A DNA stretch of 42,009 bases from assembly GCA_022446825.1 (NCBI GenBank), contig JAKVBY010000004.1:7568-49576 (forward strand), in the 5' to 3' direction. The notes below the pieces were generated by a model. That model was not told where the DNA came from. It saw only the letters and a program-made list of their open reading frames with translations, and did no database searches. Shown here piece by piece: positions 17,398 through 26,582 of the stretch. The translations under genes were made by a program, and so were the position numbers. This DNA is from Pirellulaceae bacterium. GTDB lineage: Bacteria; Planctomycetota; Planctomycetia; Pirellulales; Pirellulaceae. Numbering within the stretch: position 1 is the first letter of the stretch; every line of letters begins with the position of its first letter.

Positions 17398-18561
17398 ATG
17401 CATTTACTACGAATATTCAGCATCCCCTTTGTGGTCTTCATCTTTTCCGGAATGAATCCGACCAACTCTTTTTGCCAAGAACCGGTAAACACTGACTTAG
17501 CAATTCAACAAGCTAAATCGCTCTCTCTAGCATTTCGGCAGGCAGCAAAATCCAATGTAGCTTCTGTCGTTACCATAATCTCCAAATTAAGTCCGGAACA
17601 ATTCACCACTGCAGAGCAGTTGAAGGAGCTGATGGAGGATCCTCGATTTCGCCAGTTATTTCCCGACGGTGAGCTTCCCCTTGAGCCAGACGAAGACGGC
17701 GAGCTTGATCTACCAGAAATTCCTGGTTTAAACACACATATCGGTTCCGGTTTCATTATCGATTCATCCGGAACAGTACTTACCAATAGCCACGTGGTTC
17801 AAGATGCCAAGGAAGTAATCGTCCGACTTCCCAATGGTGCCGAACTGGTTGCTCACGATGTGCGTAGTGATCCAAACAGTGACTTGGCAATCGTCAGAGT
17901 TTCAGACGAAAACGAATTGCCAGCAGCAAGCCTCGGGGACTCCGATAGTCTGAATATTGGAGATTGGGTCATTGCGATCGGCAGTCCATTTGAACTCGAA
18001 TCAACCGTAAGTGCTGGAATCATTAGCGGCAAAGGACGAGGAATTGACAAAATTCGCCGCGGACAACTACTGCAGACAGACGCGGCGATTAATCCAGGAA
18101 ACTCAGGCGGGCCACTAGTGAATCTTGATGGCCAAGTTGTTGGCATAAATACCGCAATTGCTACCAATAACGGCGGCTATCAAGGCATTGGCTTCGTCAT
18201 TCCTATCAATCGCGCCAAATGGGTCGCTAAGGAACTCCTCGAACATGGGAAGGTGCGCCGGGCTTACCTAGGAATTGCCATTGACGAACTCAACGCAGAA
18301 ACGGCAAGCAAGCTTGGCTTAACCGCCAGGTCAGGTGCCTTGGTCTTAGATGTAATGCCGAATAGTCCATCGGCCACTGCGGGCATCGAACGGAACGATG
18401 TCATTGTCAATTTTGCTGGCCAAGACATTCGTGGGCCGCGAGACCTCCAAGACAATGTCGAACAAAAAGAAATCGGCTCAACCCAGAAAATCGTTGTGCG
18501 TCGAAACGGCGAAGACCATGCCTACGATGTGCGCATGGAAATTTTTCCGACGGCTCGTTGA
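17398..18561 (+). CDS. HtrA/DegP-family serine protease with one PDZ domain
   Basis: A 387-aa exported trypsin-like protease for periplasmic protein quality control. The ATG at 17398 is chosen for its AGGAG site 7 nt upstream and the signal peptide that follows (LLRIFSIPFVVFIFSGM). An ATG at 17260 would put 46 polar residues in front. The catalytic triad is complete: His132 in TNSHVV, Asp162 in SDLAIV and Ser236 in NPGNSGGPLV. One PDZ domain follows from about residue 279 (RRAYLGIAID, GALVLDVMPNSPS). Between the signal and the protease lies a 50-60 residue acidic linker. The phoR-like gene starts 84 bp downstream on the same strand, so envelope stress and phosphate sensing may be co-transcribed. 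Confidence 0.92.
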   Translation: MHLLRIFSIPFVVFIFSGMNPTNSFCQEPVNTDLAIQQAKSLSLAFRQAAKSNVASVVTIISKLSPEQFTTAEQLKELMEDPRFRQLFPDGELPLEPDEDGELDLPEIPGLNTHIGSGFIIDSSGTVLTNSHVVQDAKEVIVRLPNGAELVAHDVRSDPNSDLAIVRVSDENELPAASLGDSDSLNIGDWVIAIGSPFELESTVSAGIISGKGRGIDKIRRGQLLQTDAAINPGNSGGPLVNLDGQVVGINTAIATNNGGYQGIGFVIPINRAKWVAKELLEHGKVRRAYLGIAIDELNAETASKLGLTARSGALVLDVMPNSPSATAGIERNDVIVNFAGQDIRGPRDLQDNVEQKEIGSTQKIVVRRNGEDHAYDVRMEIFPTAR

Positions 18562-18645
18562 TTCTCATCGACGGCAGCGCGCGGCACGAGAAGAATCCCC
18601 GAGTAAAGTGCCGCAAGCCGTTAACCCTCACAGGCAGTACGCAAG

Positions 18646-20034
18646 ATGGCTTCAGCGAAGGTTTTTGGAAAGCTCTTCTTCCTTCTCTGCACCTCATACG
18701 TAGTCGCTGTCACCAGCTGCTATATTCTTTTGGAAAGTTCTTCCAATTTCTCTCTTGGGGAGCTCTTCCGTGAACACTTCTTTGGCTCCGTGGCCATTGC
18801 GATAATCGTTCTTGGCTGCTCCGCCGTCTCTTTAGCCACTATTTTACGACCGTTACGAGAATTAAAAGAAACCGCAGACTCTTTAGCAAAAGGCAACCTT
18901 AACCGCCCCATTCTCCGAAGCGGAACAGACGAATTTGGTGATCTTGCAACGGCCCTGGTTAAAATACAAAAAAAAACTGTTGCCCGTGTCACGTCACTCA
19001 AAGACTACAATGATCGACTCGAGACAGTTTTGGGCAGCATGGACGACGGTGTCTTGGCCATTGCCACGGATCAGACAATTCTACTTGCCAATCGAGCGAG
19101 TCGTCGATTTTTGAATTTCACCACAGATGAGTCGGTAGGTCGAGATCTACTAGAAGTCAGCCGAAGTCGCATCCTACATGAAAGCGTCACTCATGCCTTC
19201 AAGACGAATCTACCCAGTGAACGAGAATTTGAGTCACAGGGCAAGCAACGATACACTCTCTCACTTCGCGTGACACCTCTTCCCGGCGATCCCTGCCCTG
19301 GTGTAGTTGTGGTCCTCCACGATGTCACGGAACTGCGGCGACTCGAAAACATGCGTAGCGAATTCGTAGCTAATGTTTCGCACGAGCTGAAAACACCACT
19401 CTCCTCTATCAAAGCCTATGCCGAAACATTACGGCTGGGAGCCATTGACGATGCAGAAAACAACTTCACATTTTTAGCACGGATTGAAGAGCAAGCAGAA
19501 CGACTTTACCAACTAATCCTCGACCTGTTACAAATTGCTCGCATTGAATCGGGAGAAGAAGCCATCGACATGATCGAACTGGCTCTCGATGAGGTCGCCC
19601 TATCCACCGTCGCGTCACATCGCGATGAAGCTGAAATAAAAAACATCACCGTGACCGTAGCGCACAACCCAATAAGCTTAATCCGTGCCGATGAAGATGG
19701 CATACGTGCTATCCTCGACAATTTGATTAACAACGCGATTAAATACACACCCGACGGGGGCATCGTAAACATAACTTGGTTCGATGAAAATGAGTCCGTC
19801 GTACTGGTCGTGGAGGATACGGGAATTGGAATTCCTGAAGGGGATTTAAACCGAGTTTTCGAAAGATTTTATCGTGTTGACAAGGCAAGATCTCGTGAAA
19901 TGGGTGGGACAGGATTAGGCCTTTCCATTGTGAAGCATCTAACACAATCATTTCGCGGAAGCGTGAGCGTAACAAGTAAGCCCAACAAGGGATCGCGATT
20001 TGTCGTTAACTTTCCCAAATTGAATGTCCCTTAA
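18646..20034 (+). CDS. phoR: PhoR-like membrane sensor histidine kinase
   Basis: A 462-aa inner-membrane kinase. Order: TM1 (about 8-29), a very short periplasmic loop (30-45), TM2 (46-66), HAMP (67-118), PAS (about 122-230), HisKA with phospho-acceptor His246 in NVSHELKTP, and an HATPase domain with N box NNAIKYTPDGG, G1 EDTGIGIP, F box FERFYRVDKARS and G2 GGTGLGLSIV. The near-absent sensory loop and the PAS domain match PhoR, which senses phosphate through PhoU and the Pst transporter rather than directly. PhoU and a PhoB-like regulator follow, which supports this role. There is only a weak ribosome site at the ATG. An A9 run (18968-18976) lies in codons 108-111 of the HAMP-PAS linker. Confidence 0.87.
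   Translation: MASAKVFGKLFFLLCTSYVVAVTSCYILLESSSNFSLGELFREHFFGSVAIAIIVLGCSAVSLATILRPLRELKETADSLAKGNLNRPILRSGTDEFGDLATALVKIQKKTVARVTSLKDYNDRLETVLGSMDDGVLAIATDQTILLANRASRRFLNFTTDESVGRDLLEVSRSRILHESVTHAFKTNLPSEREFESQGKQRYTLSLRVTPLPGDPCPGVVVVLHDVTELRRLENMRSEFVANVSHELKTPLSSIKAYAETLRLGAIDDAENNFTFLARIEEQAERLYQLILDLLQIARIESGEEAIDMIELALDEVALSTVASHRDEAEIKNITVTVAHNPISLIRADEDGIRAILDNLINNAIKYTPDGGIVNITWFDENESVVLVVEDTGIGIPEGDLNRVFERFYRVDKARSREMGGTGLGLSIVKHLTQSFRGSVSVTSKPNKGSRFVVNFPKLNVP
18968..18976 (+). repeat. A9 homopolymer inside the kinase gene
   Basis: Nine adenines read in frame as CAA AAA AAA ACT (codons 108-111 of the histidine kinase), the same codon string as the A9 run in dnaX. Slippage would break the kinase between HAMP and PAS. 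The -1 frame stops after about a dozen codons. Confidence 0.6.
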
Positions 20035-20343
20035 TTGGTATCACAACCTCGAAGGGCAAAACCTTCATAAACAGCTAAGCTCGTTGGGCGCTACAATCGT
20101 CGCTATATCAAATCGAGCCATGCCGTAATTTCGTCCATCTGTTCGGCCAAGGACTCCCTTATTTCCTGCGCCCTCGATCCACTTCATCTCCATTGGCCCC
20201 AAACCGCCTCGCGCGACTCCCCCAACACCACTAAAGGAAATCAGCAAGAATGCTTCAAATTAACCCAATTTTCACACATCCTTCACGATTTTAGCCTATT
20301 TCTTCTACTAACGTTCCTTTATTACACACTGCGAGCAAATCAA
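20035..20343. other. phoR-phoU spacer
   Basis: A 309-bp spacer. Just after the phoR stop is a small hairpin (GAAGG, 6-nt loop, CCTTC; 20051-20066) without a T-tract, so only a doubtful terminator. The right end holds the Pho-box-like array described separately. I see no credible gene. Confidence 0.5.
20259..20288 (+). promoter_or_regulatory. Candidate Pho box (three 8-mers at 11-bp period)
   Basis: ATTAACCC (20259-20266), TTTCACAC (20270-20277) and CTTCACGA (20281-20288) are direct repeats one helical turn apart with 3-bp gaps. PhoB-type response regulators bind head-to-tail repeats at this spacing, and the first copy resembles the cyanobacterial YTTAACCT-type half-site. It lies 55 bp before the phoU ATG. 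Assignment is by analogy only. Confidence 0.4.
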
Positions 20344-21021
20344 ATGTCGAAACATTTTCACAATGATATGGAACGTGTTTTTCACGAGATTTTGGCGATG
20401 TCTTCCATGATCGAAGACATGATCGACAAAGCCACTTCAGCACTTTGCGATCGCCGTATCGATCTCGTTAATGAGGTCATTGAGAGTGACAAACAAATTG
20501 ACCGTCATGAAGTCCAAATTGAGGAAGAGTGTTTGAAGATGCTCGCTCTTCACCAACCAGTTGCCGTCGACCTCAGACAAATTGCCACAATTTTGAAGGT
20601 CAACAATGATCTAGAACGCATTGCGGACCTAACGGTCAATGTTGCAGAGCGTTCCCGAGCCCTAGGTGATTTTCCTCAATTTGGAACCCCCGCCAAATTG
20701 CGTCACATGACGACCTTAGCAACCGCTATGGTACGCAGCGCATTGGACACGTTCGTGAATTTGGATGCGGAATCCGCACGCGAGGTCCTTTTACGTGACG
20801 ATGAAGTCGACCAACTGAATGTCGAAATAATCTCTCAACTACAATCAATCATGCAGGAAAGCAACGACAAAGTCGTTCCTGCGTTACATTGCTTTTCCGC
20901 GTCACGGCACATCGAACGAATTGCCGACCACGCAACAAATATTGCTGAAGATGTGATCTATCTTGTGGATGGTGATATTGTACGTCACTACGCAGAACAG
21001 CAAAAAAACGCTGCGTCTTAG
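20344..21021 (+). CDS. phoU: Phosphate signalling protein PhoU
   Basis: A 225-aa cytoplasmic, all-helical protein with two PhoU repeats (about 8-95 and 110-205). Seen: the N-terminal FHNDMERVFHEILAMSSMIEDM and the repeat motifs VNNDLERIADLTVNVAER and SASRHIERIADHATNIAED, the E-R-I-A-D-x-x-x-N signature that binds metal clusters. PhoU links the Pst transporter to the PhoR kinase and keeps the Pho response off when phosphate is ample. The gene lies between the kinase and the response regulator; no pstSCAB genes are in the window. A start at the ATG at 20344 fits the family length. Confidence 0.95.
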   Translation: MSKHFHNDMERVFHEILAMSSMIEDMIDKATSALCDRRIDLVNEVIESDKQIDRHEVQIEEECLKMLALHQPVAVDLRQIATILKVNNDLERIADLTVNVAERSRALGDFPQFGTPAKLRHMTTLATAMVRSALDTFVNLDAESAREVLLRDDEVDQLNVEIISQLQSIMQESNDKVVPALHCFSASRHIERIADHATNIAEDVIYLVDGDIVRHYAEQQKNAAS

Positions 21022-21120
21022 TATCCGCAAGAAAATGCATTCTGGATTCCACTTTAGATAGATCACGATTATAGACACACTTGATAAGTTTTGCGATTAA
21101 AAAGGAGTAGACAAGGACTG

Positions 21121-21831
21121 ATGCCGAAAGCAAAAGTATTGGTTGTCGAAGACGATCGCTCACTAGCGGACGTACTGGCGTACAACATTCAACAAAATGG
21201 CTATGAAGTTCTTCTGGCAAACGATGGCCAGGATGGCCTAACTCAAGCTCGGCTGAAATTACCTGACCTGATCATACTAGACCTCATGCTTCCCGTGATC
21301 GAAGGTCAAGAGGTTTGTCGGTTACTTAAAGCAGATGCAGAAACCAAGGATATTTTAGTTCTTGTACTGACAGCCAAGTCAGAAGAATCGGACGAACTCA
21401 TTGGATTTACATTAGGCGCAGATGACTACGTCACAAAACCGTTCAGCGTCAAAGTCTTAATGGAACGCATCAAGGCATTACTACGACGCAAATCTGGTCA
21501 GACTGAAAACGACGAGGTCGCCACCAGCCAGGGAATTACCATTGACCGCCGCCGTCATCGTGTTACTGCAAATGGCCAGCCTCTCTCTTTGACGCCAAGT
21601 GAGTTTCGCTTGCTTGAAACACTCGTGCGACAACCGGGACGTGTTTTTCAACGTAGCGAATTGATTGATGCCGCCCTCGGAGATGACACCTTAGTGCTAG
21701 AGCGAACGATCGATGTTCACGTCCGATCGCTACGAAAAAAACTCGGCGAGTGTTCTGACATGATCGAAACCGTACGTGGTGTCGGCTATCGATTTAAAGA
21801 CCCCTCGGTAAGCAATGAGTCTTCAACTTAG
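21121..21831 (+). CDS. phoB: PhoB-like OmpR-family response regulator
   Basis: A 236-aa two-domain transcription factor. The ATG at 21121 has GGAG 12-15 nt upstream; a longer in-frame start at 21091 would put residues before the conserved KVLVVEDD. Receiver domain: acidic pair Glu10/Asp11, phospho-acceptor Asp54 in ILDLMLP, Thr84 in VLTAKS and Lys106 in YVTKPF. The winged-helix domain (about 135-230) shows LTPSEFRLLETL, RVFQRSEL, RTIDVHVRSLRKKL and ETVRGVGYRF. It follows phoU by 99 bp and its cognate kinase is the upstream PhoR-like protein. Its stop is 8 bp from the convergent stop of the next gene. Confidence 0.9.
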   Translation: MPKAKVLVVEDDRSLADVLAYNIQQNGYEVLLANDGQDGLTQARLKLPDLIILDLMLPVIEGQEVCRLLKADAETKDILVLVLTAKSEESDELIGFTLGADDYVTKPFSVKVLMERIKALLRRKSGQTENDEVATSQGITIDRRRHRVTANGQPLSLTPSEFRLLETLVRQPGRVFQRSELIDAALGDDTLVLERTIDVHVRSLRKKLGECSDMIETVRGVGYRFKDPSVSNESST

Positions 21832-21839
21832 TGCAAACC

Positions 21840-24830
21840 CTAAGACTTCTTTCGAGTCAACACATGAGGCATCATGTCACCTTCGATGATGAGTATCTCT
21901 TGATTTATTGTTAGCTCAAAAAATTTCTGACGACGGCCACTGGGCCAAAGGATCTCCAATTCTTCGACTTGAGAATGAGCTCCAAGCCCCAAAAGCACCT
22001 GTCGCTGATTACTCGCCTCGAATCCATCTCCGGCCATCAGTTGAACCATACGCACCAGTCCACCACAGATGAAGCGTATTCTAGCGCCGATTGCATCGCG
22101 GCTAGATTCAACTCCTCGAAGTTGCAAAGCCAGAAAATTTCCGCAATCCGACGTGCTATTCGAAAGGAGTCCAACCGTTTCGCCCATGTGAGTGATGCAA
22201 AAATCATTGCGACCGTCTCGATTCCAATCAAGTTTGGCAATCGCACGCCCGTAACGTTTCGTCGAAAAATAAGGCCCCATCGATGCCGCAGTTAATTCTC
22301 GAAAACGCCCCTCTGCAAGATTTTCATAGAATTGGGTCGGCATTCGATCTGGGTTAGGAATGGCTGAAGCAGCATCTAATTGCCCATTAGCAACGACCAA
22401 ATCTAAATCACCATCTAAGTCAGCATCTAAGAACTGTGCCCCCCACCCCATGGTATTCATGGCCGTCGCAGCCAAGCCTGTCTCGGTCGATTGGTCATTG
22501 AACAATAACGCCTGATCATCTCCAGTTTGCACAAACAAATTATTATTTTCGCGGTAAAAATTCGTGACAAAAATATCTAGGCGACCATCCTGATTAACAT
22601 CTCCAACCGCGGTTCCCATCGACCCTTGCAACCGCCCTAGGTCGTCGTAGGCACAGCCAGCAAACGCACCCTCTTCGCGAAAATGCAAACCCTCTGGCAA
22701 GGGATTCAATTCATTCACCCAAAATGTATTGGCCGTGCCATCGTTAGCTACATATAGGTCAAGACTTCCTGAGTCATCGAAATCAGCAGCAACCACGCCC
22801 ATCCCTTTCCCAAACAGGGCCGACATCTTATCTGCCGATGCAACACCAACTTCACGGCTGACGTCACGAAACTCACCATTTCCAAGATTCAAATACAGAC
22901 AATCTTGTTCGCCCGGAAAATCAATCGGCATGCATTGAACCAGCCTGCCATTTCGCTGACATTGCCGGCTTCTTGCGTCCCCCGCTAAATAGTTAACCAC
23001 ATACAAATCCGGTAAACCGTCGCCACTAAAATCGGCTAACGCTGCGCTCAAAGAGAAGTCGTTTTTAACTTCTGCAAACGCGTCGGAACATTTACTGAAA
23101 GACCCATCCCCATTATTACGATACAAGCAATTTTCACCGACATTGCAGATGTAAATGTCAGTGAATCCATCGTGATTAAAATCTCCGGCTGAGACGCCAT
23201 GCCCCATCCCCGTGTCACCAAGTAACGACTCCCTAGTAACATCTTCAAAACGTTCGCCACCAATGTTTCTAAATAAAGCGTTCTGTTGTGTACTGGCAGA
23301 GTCGCTCTTTGGCCAAACACAGGACTGAGTTAAATACAGATCAGGCCAGCCATCACCATCAAAATCAGCAACTCCAACTCCGCCCCCTCCAAAATCAAAA
23401 GTAAAGACTTTCGCTGCTTTTCGTCGTTGATCAACAAAATGCGAAAACCGAAGTCCCACCATCTCAGCAACGTTATCAAAGGCGATCCGTGATGGCACCA
23501 CACCTGCAAGTTTCTCACGAGTCTGACCACTTGATTTCCATTGCGGAAGAGAAAAATGTGAGAAATCATACAACTCAGAAACGTTGTATTCTGGAGCTGT
23601 CCAAGGCATTGCTGGACTGAGCGTTCTGTTCACTGAATCAATCGTTTGGTTCGCCACTTTCGATTTTGAATCCAGTGACAGTACAAACTTGCTCCATTCA
23701 ACGGCTTCCCAATTCCGCCCCAATCGTACTAACACTTCAATAATTTCCGTTGCGGTCACCAATGCCGGTCTGCCATCCGGCAATGATTTCCCGCGCAAAA
23801 ACAAGTCGTCAAAACGAAGCAAGTCCTGCCCCCTCCGACGAAAGGCGTCTGCTGCCGCATCGAGTTTTATTTCGGACAACAAATTTGCCAATTGCAAATG
23901 CGCAGCACGATGTTCTGGATAACGCTGCGTCGCCTCCCAAAAACACCGAATCGCTCCATGCGTGTCTCCACGTGCACTAGCCCACCGCCCACGGGTTGCC
24001 CAAATTTCCGGGTGGTCCTCGGCAAACGCTGGGAGGTCGACATTCCACGCAATGAACTCCAAATCATTACCTAACTCGAAGAGGCTCTTACCAAGTTGCA
24101 CCTGCATTTCAAGAAGATTCGGTCGGGAAACAAGTATTTCTCGAAGTGCCGCGACCGTCTTCTCCGTTCTCTCACCGTTTGCAATTTGCTTCCGAATCGG
24201 ACCCATTTGCCAAATTGGATCTGCCGGTAATTCCCGACGGCATAATTCCAGGAACTTCCCATCGACGCTCGGGGCATACCAACACGCTTCAATAGAGGCG
24301 ACCAGCAATAAATCTTCCGTAGTACAGGTCCCTGCTTTAAAGGCCGCCAGCAAAAAATCCCTCGCTTCCCAATTACGACCTTCGATCTTGAGTACATAAA
24401 GGAGCAATTTCGTCGCTGCGACGTGTCCCGGATCCAGTTGGAGCGCGCGGCGGAGATATTCTTCACCATCAGATAGCCGGCCGGCGCGTAGCGAGAAATC
24501 GCCTGCTTCATAGAGCGTCTCAATCCACTTGGTTTCGTAATGATCCTCGACTTGGCGGAAGAACAGCATTGCCTCATCGTACCGTTGATTCTGAAACGCC
24601 AACTTGCCGGCAAATTGCAGTGCCTCTTGCTGCTGCGGAGTAAGAGCAAGGATTTCGTTGAGTAATCGCTCCGCCGCAACCAAATCACCCTGCTCAAAAA
24701 CCTCATTTACATCGGTCATCGTTGGCGCCGACACACTCGCAATCCGCCAAAGGCTGGCCAACAAGACGAGGGCCAAAGAAATTACCAGGGCGAACATGCG
24801 TATCCTGGATCGCCAAGTTATAGATCTCAT
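21840..24830 (-). CDS. TPR / FG-GAP / ASPIC-UnbV (CRTAC1-type) exported protein
   Basis: A protein of about 996 aa with an N-terminal signal anchor (MFALVISLALVLLASLW). ATG 24830 keeps the basic n-region; ATG 24797 has a better ribosome site (AGGA) and is the main alternative. Residues about 35-390 are TPR-like helices (for example EQGDLVAAERLLNEIL). From about 440 come FG-GAP/VCBS propeller repeats with calcium-binding DxDGxxD loops (DFDGDGWPD, DFNHDGFTD, DVNQDGRLD, DADLDGDLD). The C-terminal ASPIC/UnbV domain is near 890-970 (SRDAIGARIRF, GFEASNQRQVLLGLG, LEILWPSGRRQ). The architecture is frequent in planctomycetes and acidobacteria; the function is unproven, probably extracellular binding. 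It converges tail-to-tail on phoB with only 8 bp between. Confidence 0.85.
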   Translation of the reverse strand: MRSITWRSRIRMFALVISLALVLLASLWRIASVSAPTMTDVNEVFEQGDLVAAERLLNEILALTPQQQEALQFAGKLAFQNQRYDEAMLFFRQVEDHYETKWIETLYEAGDFSLRAGRLSDGEEYLRRALQLDPGHVAATKLLLYVLKIEGRNWEARDFLLAAFKAGTCTTEDLLLVASIEACWYAPSVDGKFLELCRRELPADPIWQMGPIRKQIANGERTEKTVAALREILVSRPNLLEMQVQLGKSLFELGNDLEFIAWNVDLPAFAEDHPEIWATRGRWASARGDTHGAIRCFWEATQRYPEHRAAHLQLANLLSEIKLDAAADAFRRRGQDLLRFDDLFLRGKSLPDGRPALVTATEIIEVLVRLGRNWEAVEWSKFVLSLDSKSKVANQTIDSVNRTLSPAMPWTAPEYNVSELYDFSHFSLPQWKSSGQTREKLAGVVPSRIAFDNVAEMVGLRFSHFVDQRRKAAKVFTFDFGGGGVGVADFDGDGWPDLYLTQSCVWPKSDSASTQQNALFRNIGGERFEDVTRESLLGDTGMGHGVSAGDFNHDGFTDIYICNVGENCLYRNNGDGSFSKCSDAFAEVKNDFSLSAALADFSGDGLPDLYVVNYLAGDARSRQCQRNGRLVQCMPIDFPGEQDCLYLNLGNGEFRDVSREVGVASADKMSALFGKGMGVVAADFDDSGSLDLYVANDGTANTFWVNELNPLPEGLHFREEGAFAGCAYDDLGRLQGSMGTAVGDVNQDGRLDIFVTNFYRENNNLFVQTGDDQALLFNDQSTETGLAATAMNTMGWGAQFLDADLDGDLDLVVANGQLDAASAIPNPDRMPTQFYENLAEGRFRELTAASMGPYFSTKRYGRAIAKLDWNRDGRNDFCITHMGETVGLLSNSTSDCGNFLALQLRGVESSRDAIGARIRFICGGLVRMVQLMAGDGFEASNQRQVLLGLGAHSQVEELEILWPSGRRQKFFELTINQEILIIEGDMMPHVLTRKKS

Positions 24831-25448
24831 CGAATGCGTATCGTTTCGCAAAAAAACATCCCCTGCCAACGAACAGCACGGCTCCTGCGGTACAGGATAT
24901 GAGCAGAAAGGATTAGGTTACTACCTGTTTTATACGATGGTCAAATCGGATTGTAGAAAGACCGACACAGTTCAAGTTTACGGCCAACAGATAAATTGCC
25001 AAGCACATAAGCTCAGATCCCGGTAAGGAAAGCGTCTACAATCGCCATAGCGGACTTCATTTCGCATATCAGAAATAAAGCCCCACACATGGATCATGCT
25101 CAACACAGTTCAACTGTACAAACAGTCCTCTGAAGTATTCCAAGGTGAACTCTCATGCCCTAACAGGCAGAAGTTTTTTGAGATTTCCCCTCCAAATCTC
25201 GACAATACTTCGCAGGCTTTAAGGGGCCAAGGCGATCGCTCGGGCAAACAAATCCATTCATCAACACCCAGCTTACAACCTTCCCAAAAAGAGGGTCTAC
25301 CTCTTGAACCTTTGTCGACTGCCCCTTCCAGTAGCGGTTACAACTCCGCCATATCCCAGCACGCGGTAACCGGCTATTGTCTCAACGTTGAAACAAGCAA
25401 CACACGAGGCAACCTTTTAGTACCAACCCGAAGCTAGACGTCCGTTGG
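24831..25448. other. Spacer upstream of the UnbV-domain gene
   Basis: About 620 bp between two minus-strand genes. It should hold the promoter of the UnbV-type gene and the transcript end of oleA. A six-base inverted repeat (ACCAAC/GTTGGT, about 25421-25448) follows the oleA stop but lacks a T-tract. The 113-codon plus-strand open frame at 25096-25437 has no recognisable content and is not called. Confidence 0.45.
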
Positions 25449-26582
25449 TTATCCGGGTGTCGCGATAATGTTTGATCTCGATGACCGCAAAGACTCCAAC
25501 AGCTGATCGTCGGCATTACCACTGACTAGCGTCTGATCCCAAAGCACGCTCAACATAAGGCTATTAATTCCTGACCCAATTCCTAGCATGGCAATTAAAT
25601 CGTTCCGGGAAAAATGTCCGCATTGCAAACCAATGGCAAGGCTTAACGGCAAAGCGACGGAGCCAGTATTCCCAAGCCACTCGACGGTTGCATAATCAAT
25701 CTCCGGATCAATCTCTAATGCTTCGAGCATGAGCTTGCGATGCGTCAGTCCCACTTGATGACAAACGGTTTTTCCGATGTCCGCAATGGTCCAGTTATTC
25801 ATTTGCAAAAAATGGCGAAACGTATCCACACCTGCCTGAATACCATGGTGCATCAATTTTTCGGAATCCGTTTCCATCAAAGGTTTCATTCCGTCACCAA
25901 CCGCTTCGTCACGACCACTGTGGCAAAGGTCATGATATTCCGTCTTCGCTCGAACGGCAGCAGAGCACAAACGGTTCCGAGAATGACTTAACTCACGGTG
26001 CACCAAAAGAATCGCGCAGCTACCAGAGCCAATTGTGAGAGATGCGACTGCCGATTTAATCTGCTTGCGGGTTAAATTGACTTCTTTATTGAGCGTCGCA
26101 ATCGTGTTCTCAACCAACTGACGACTGCCTTCCGTACCGACAACTAGACCAGCACGAATCTGACCCAATTCAATCATATTGGCAATTTGTACGATGCCGT
26201 TCAGCAATCCCAAACAGGCGTTGGAAACATCGCAAATCAAACATTCTTCCGGCAAATCCAGTCGATGATGTACCCGTGCTGCAGTGGCAGGTTCCAGATA
26301 GTCTCGGCACACGCTGCCGTGAATTAAAGCTCCGATTTCACTGCGATCGATTCCTGAAATGCGGATGGCACGTTCCGCACTCTCAATACTCTTCTCACTC
26401 GGCAGCATTTCCCGAGGCCACAAACGGCGTTCTCGGATGCCGGTCATTAACTCCAGCCGCCCTTCGGGCAAACGCAACCTTTCATAGAGCGGACGCAGAC
26501 GCATCTCGATTTCCATGGAAGATAAAACTTCCTCTGGAATCTCATATCCAATCGATTCTAAACAGACGTTTTGATACTGCAT
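25449..26582 (-). CDS. oleA: OleA-type thiolase (acyl-CoA head-to-head condensation)
   Basis: A 377-aa thiolase-fold enzyme. OleA condenses two fatty acyl-CoAs to a beta-keto acid, the first step of long-chain olefin/beta-lactone synthesis. The ATG at 26582 gives MQYQNV, the typical OleA start; a GTG ten codons upstream is the alternative. Catalytic residues: Glu97 in RDYLEPATA (the OleA-specific base that separates it from FabH), Cys123 in NACLG, His275 in CHQVG and Asn305 in GNTGS. The C-terminal LGIGSGINSLML is also OleA-like. An OleC-type ligase lies upstream on the same strand, separated by about 835 bp. OleB and OleD are not in the window. A FabH-like ketoacyl-ACP synthase is the alternative reading, less likely given the Glu. 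Confidence 0.85.
   Translation of the reverse strand: MQYQNVCLESIGYEIPEEVLSSMEIEMRLRPLYERLRLPEGRLELMTGIRERRLWPREMLPSEKSIESAERAIRISGIDRSEIGALIHGSVCRDYLEPATAARVHHRLDLPEECLICDVSNACLGLLNGIVQIANMIELGQIRAGLVVGTEGSRQLVENTIATLNKEVNLTRKQIKSAVASLTIGSGSCAILLVHRELSHSRNRLCSAAVRAKTEYHDLCHSGRDEAVGDGMKPLMETDSEKLMHHGIQAGVDTFRHFLQMNNWTIADIGKTVCHQVGLTHRKLMLEALEIDPEIDYATVEWLGNTGSVALPLSLAIGLQCGHFSRNDLIAMLGIGSGINSLMLSVLWDQTLVSGNADDQLLESLRSSRSNIIATPG

Noticed and set aside
20051-20066. Hairpin GAAGG/CCTTC after phoR as an intrinsic terminator
   Set aside because: Only a 5-bp stem and no T-tract.
24071-24706. 211-codon alternative frame inside the TPR region
   Set aside because: Shadow frame in the same direction as the TPR-coding sequence; composition (Arg/Ser/Trp-rich) is typical of off-frame translation.
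25096-25437. 113-codon plus-strand open frame between the UnbV-type gene and oleA
   Set aside because: Polar, Ser/Gln-rich, no motif, no neighbour logic and no ribosome site.
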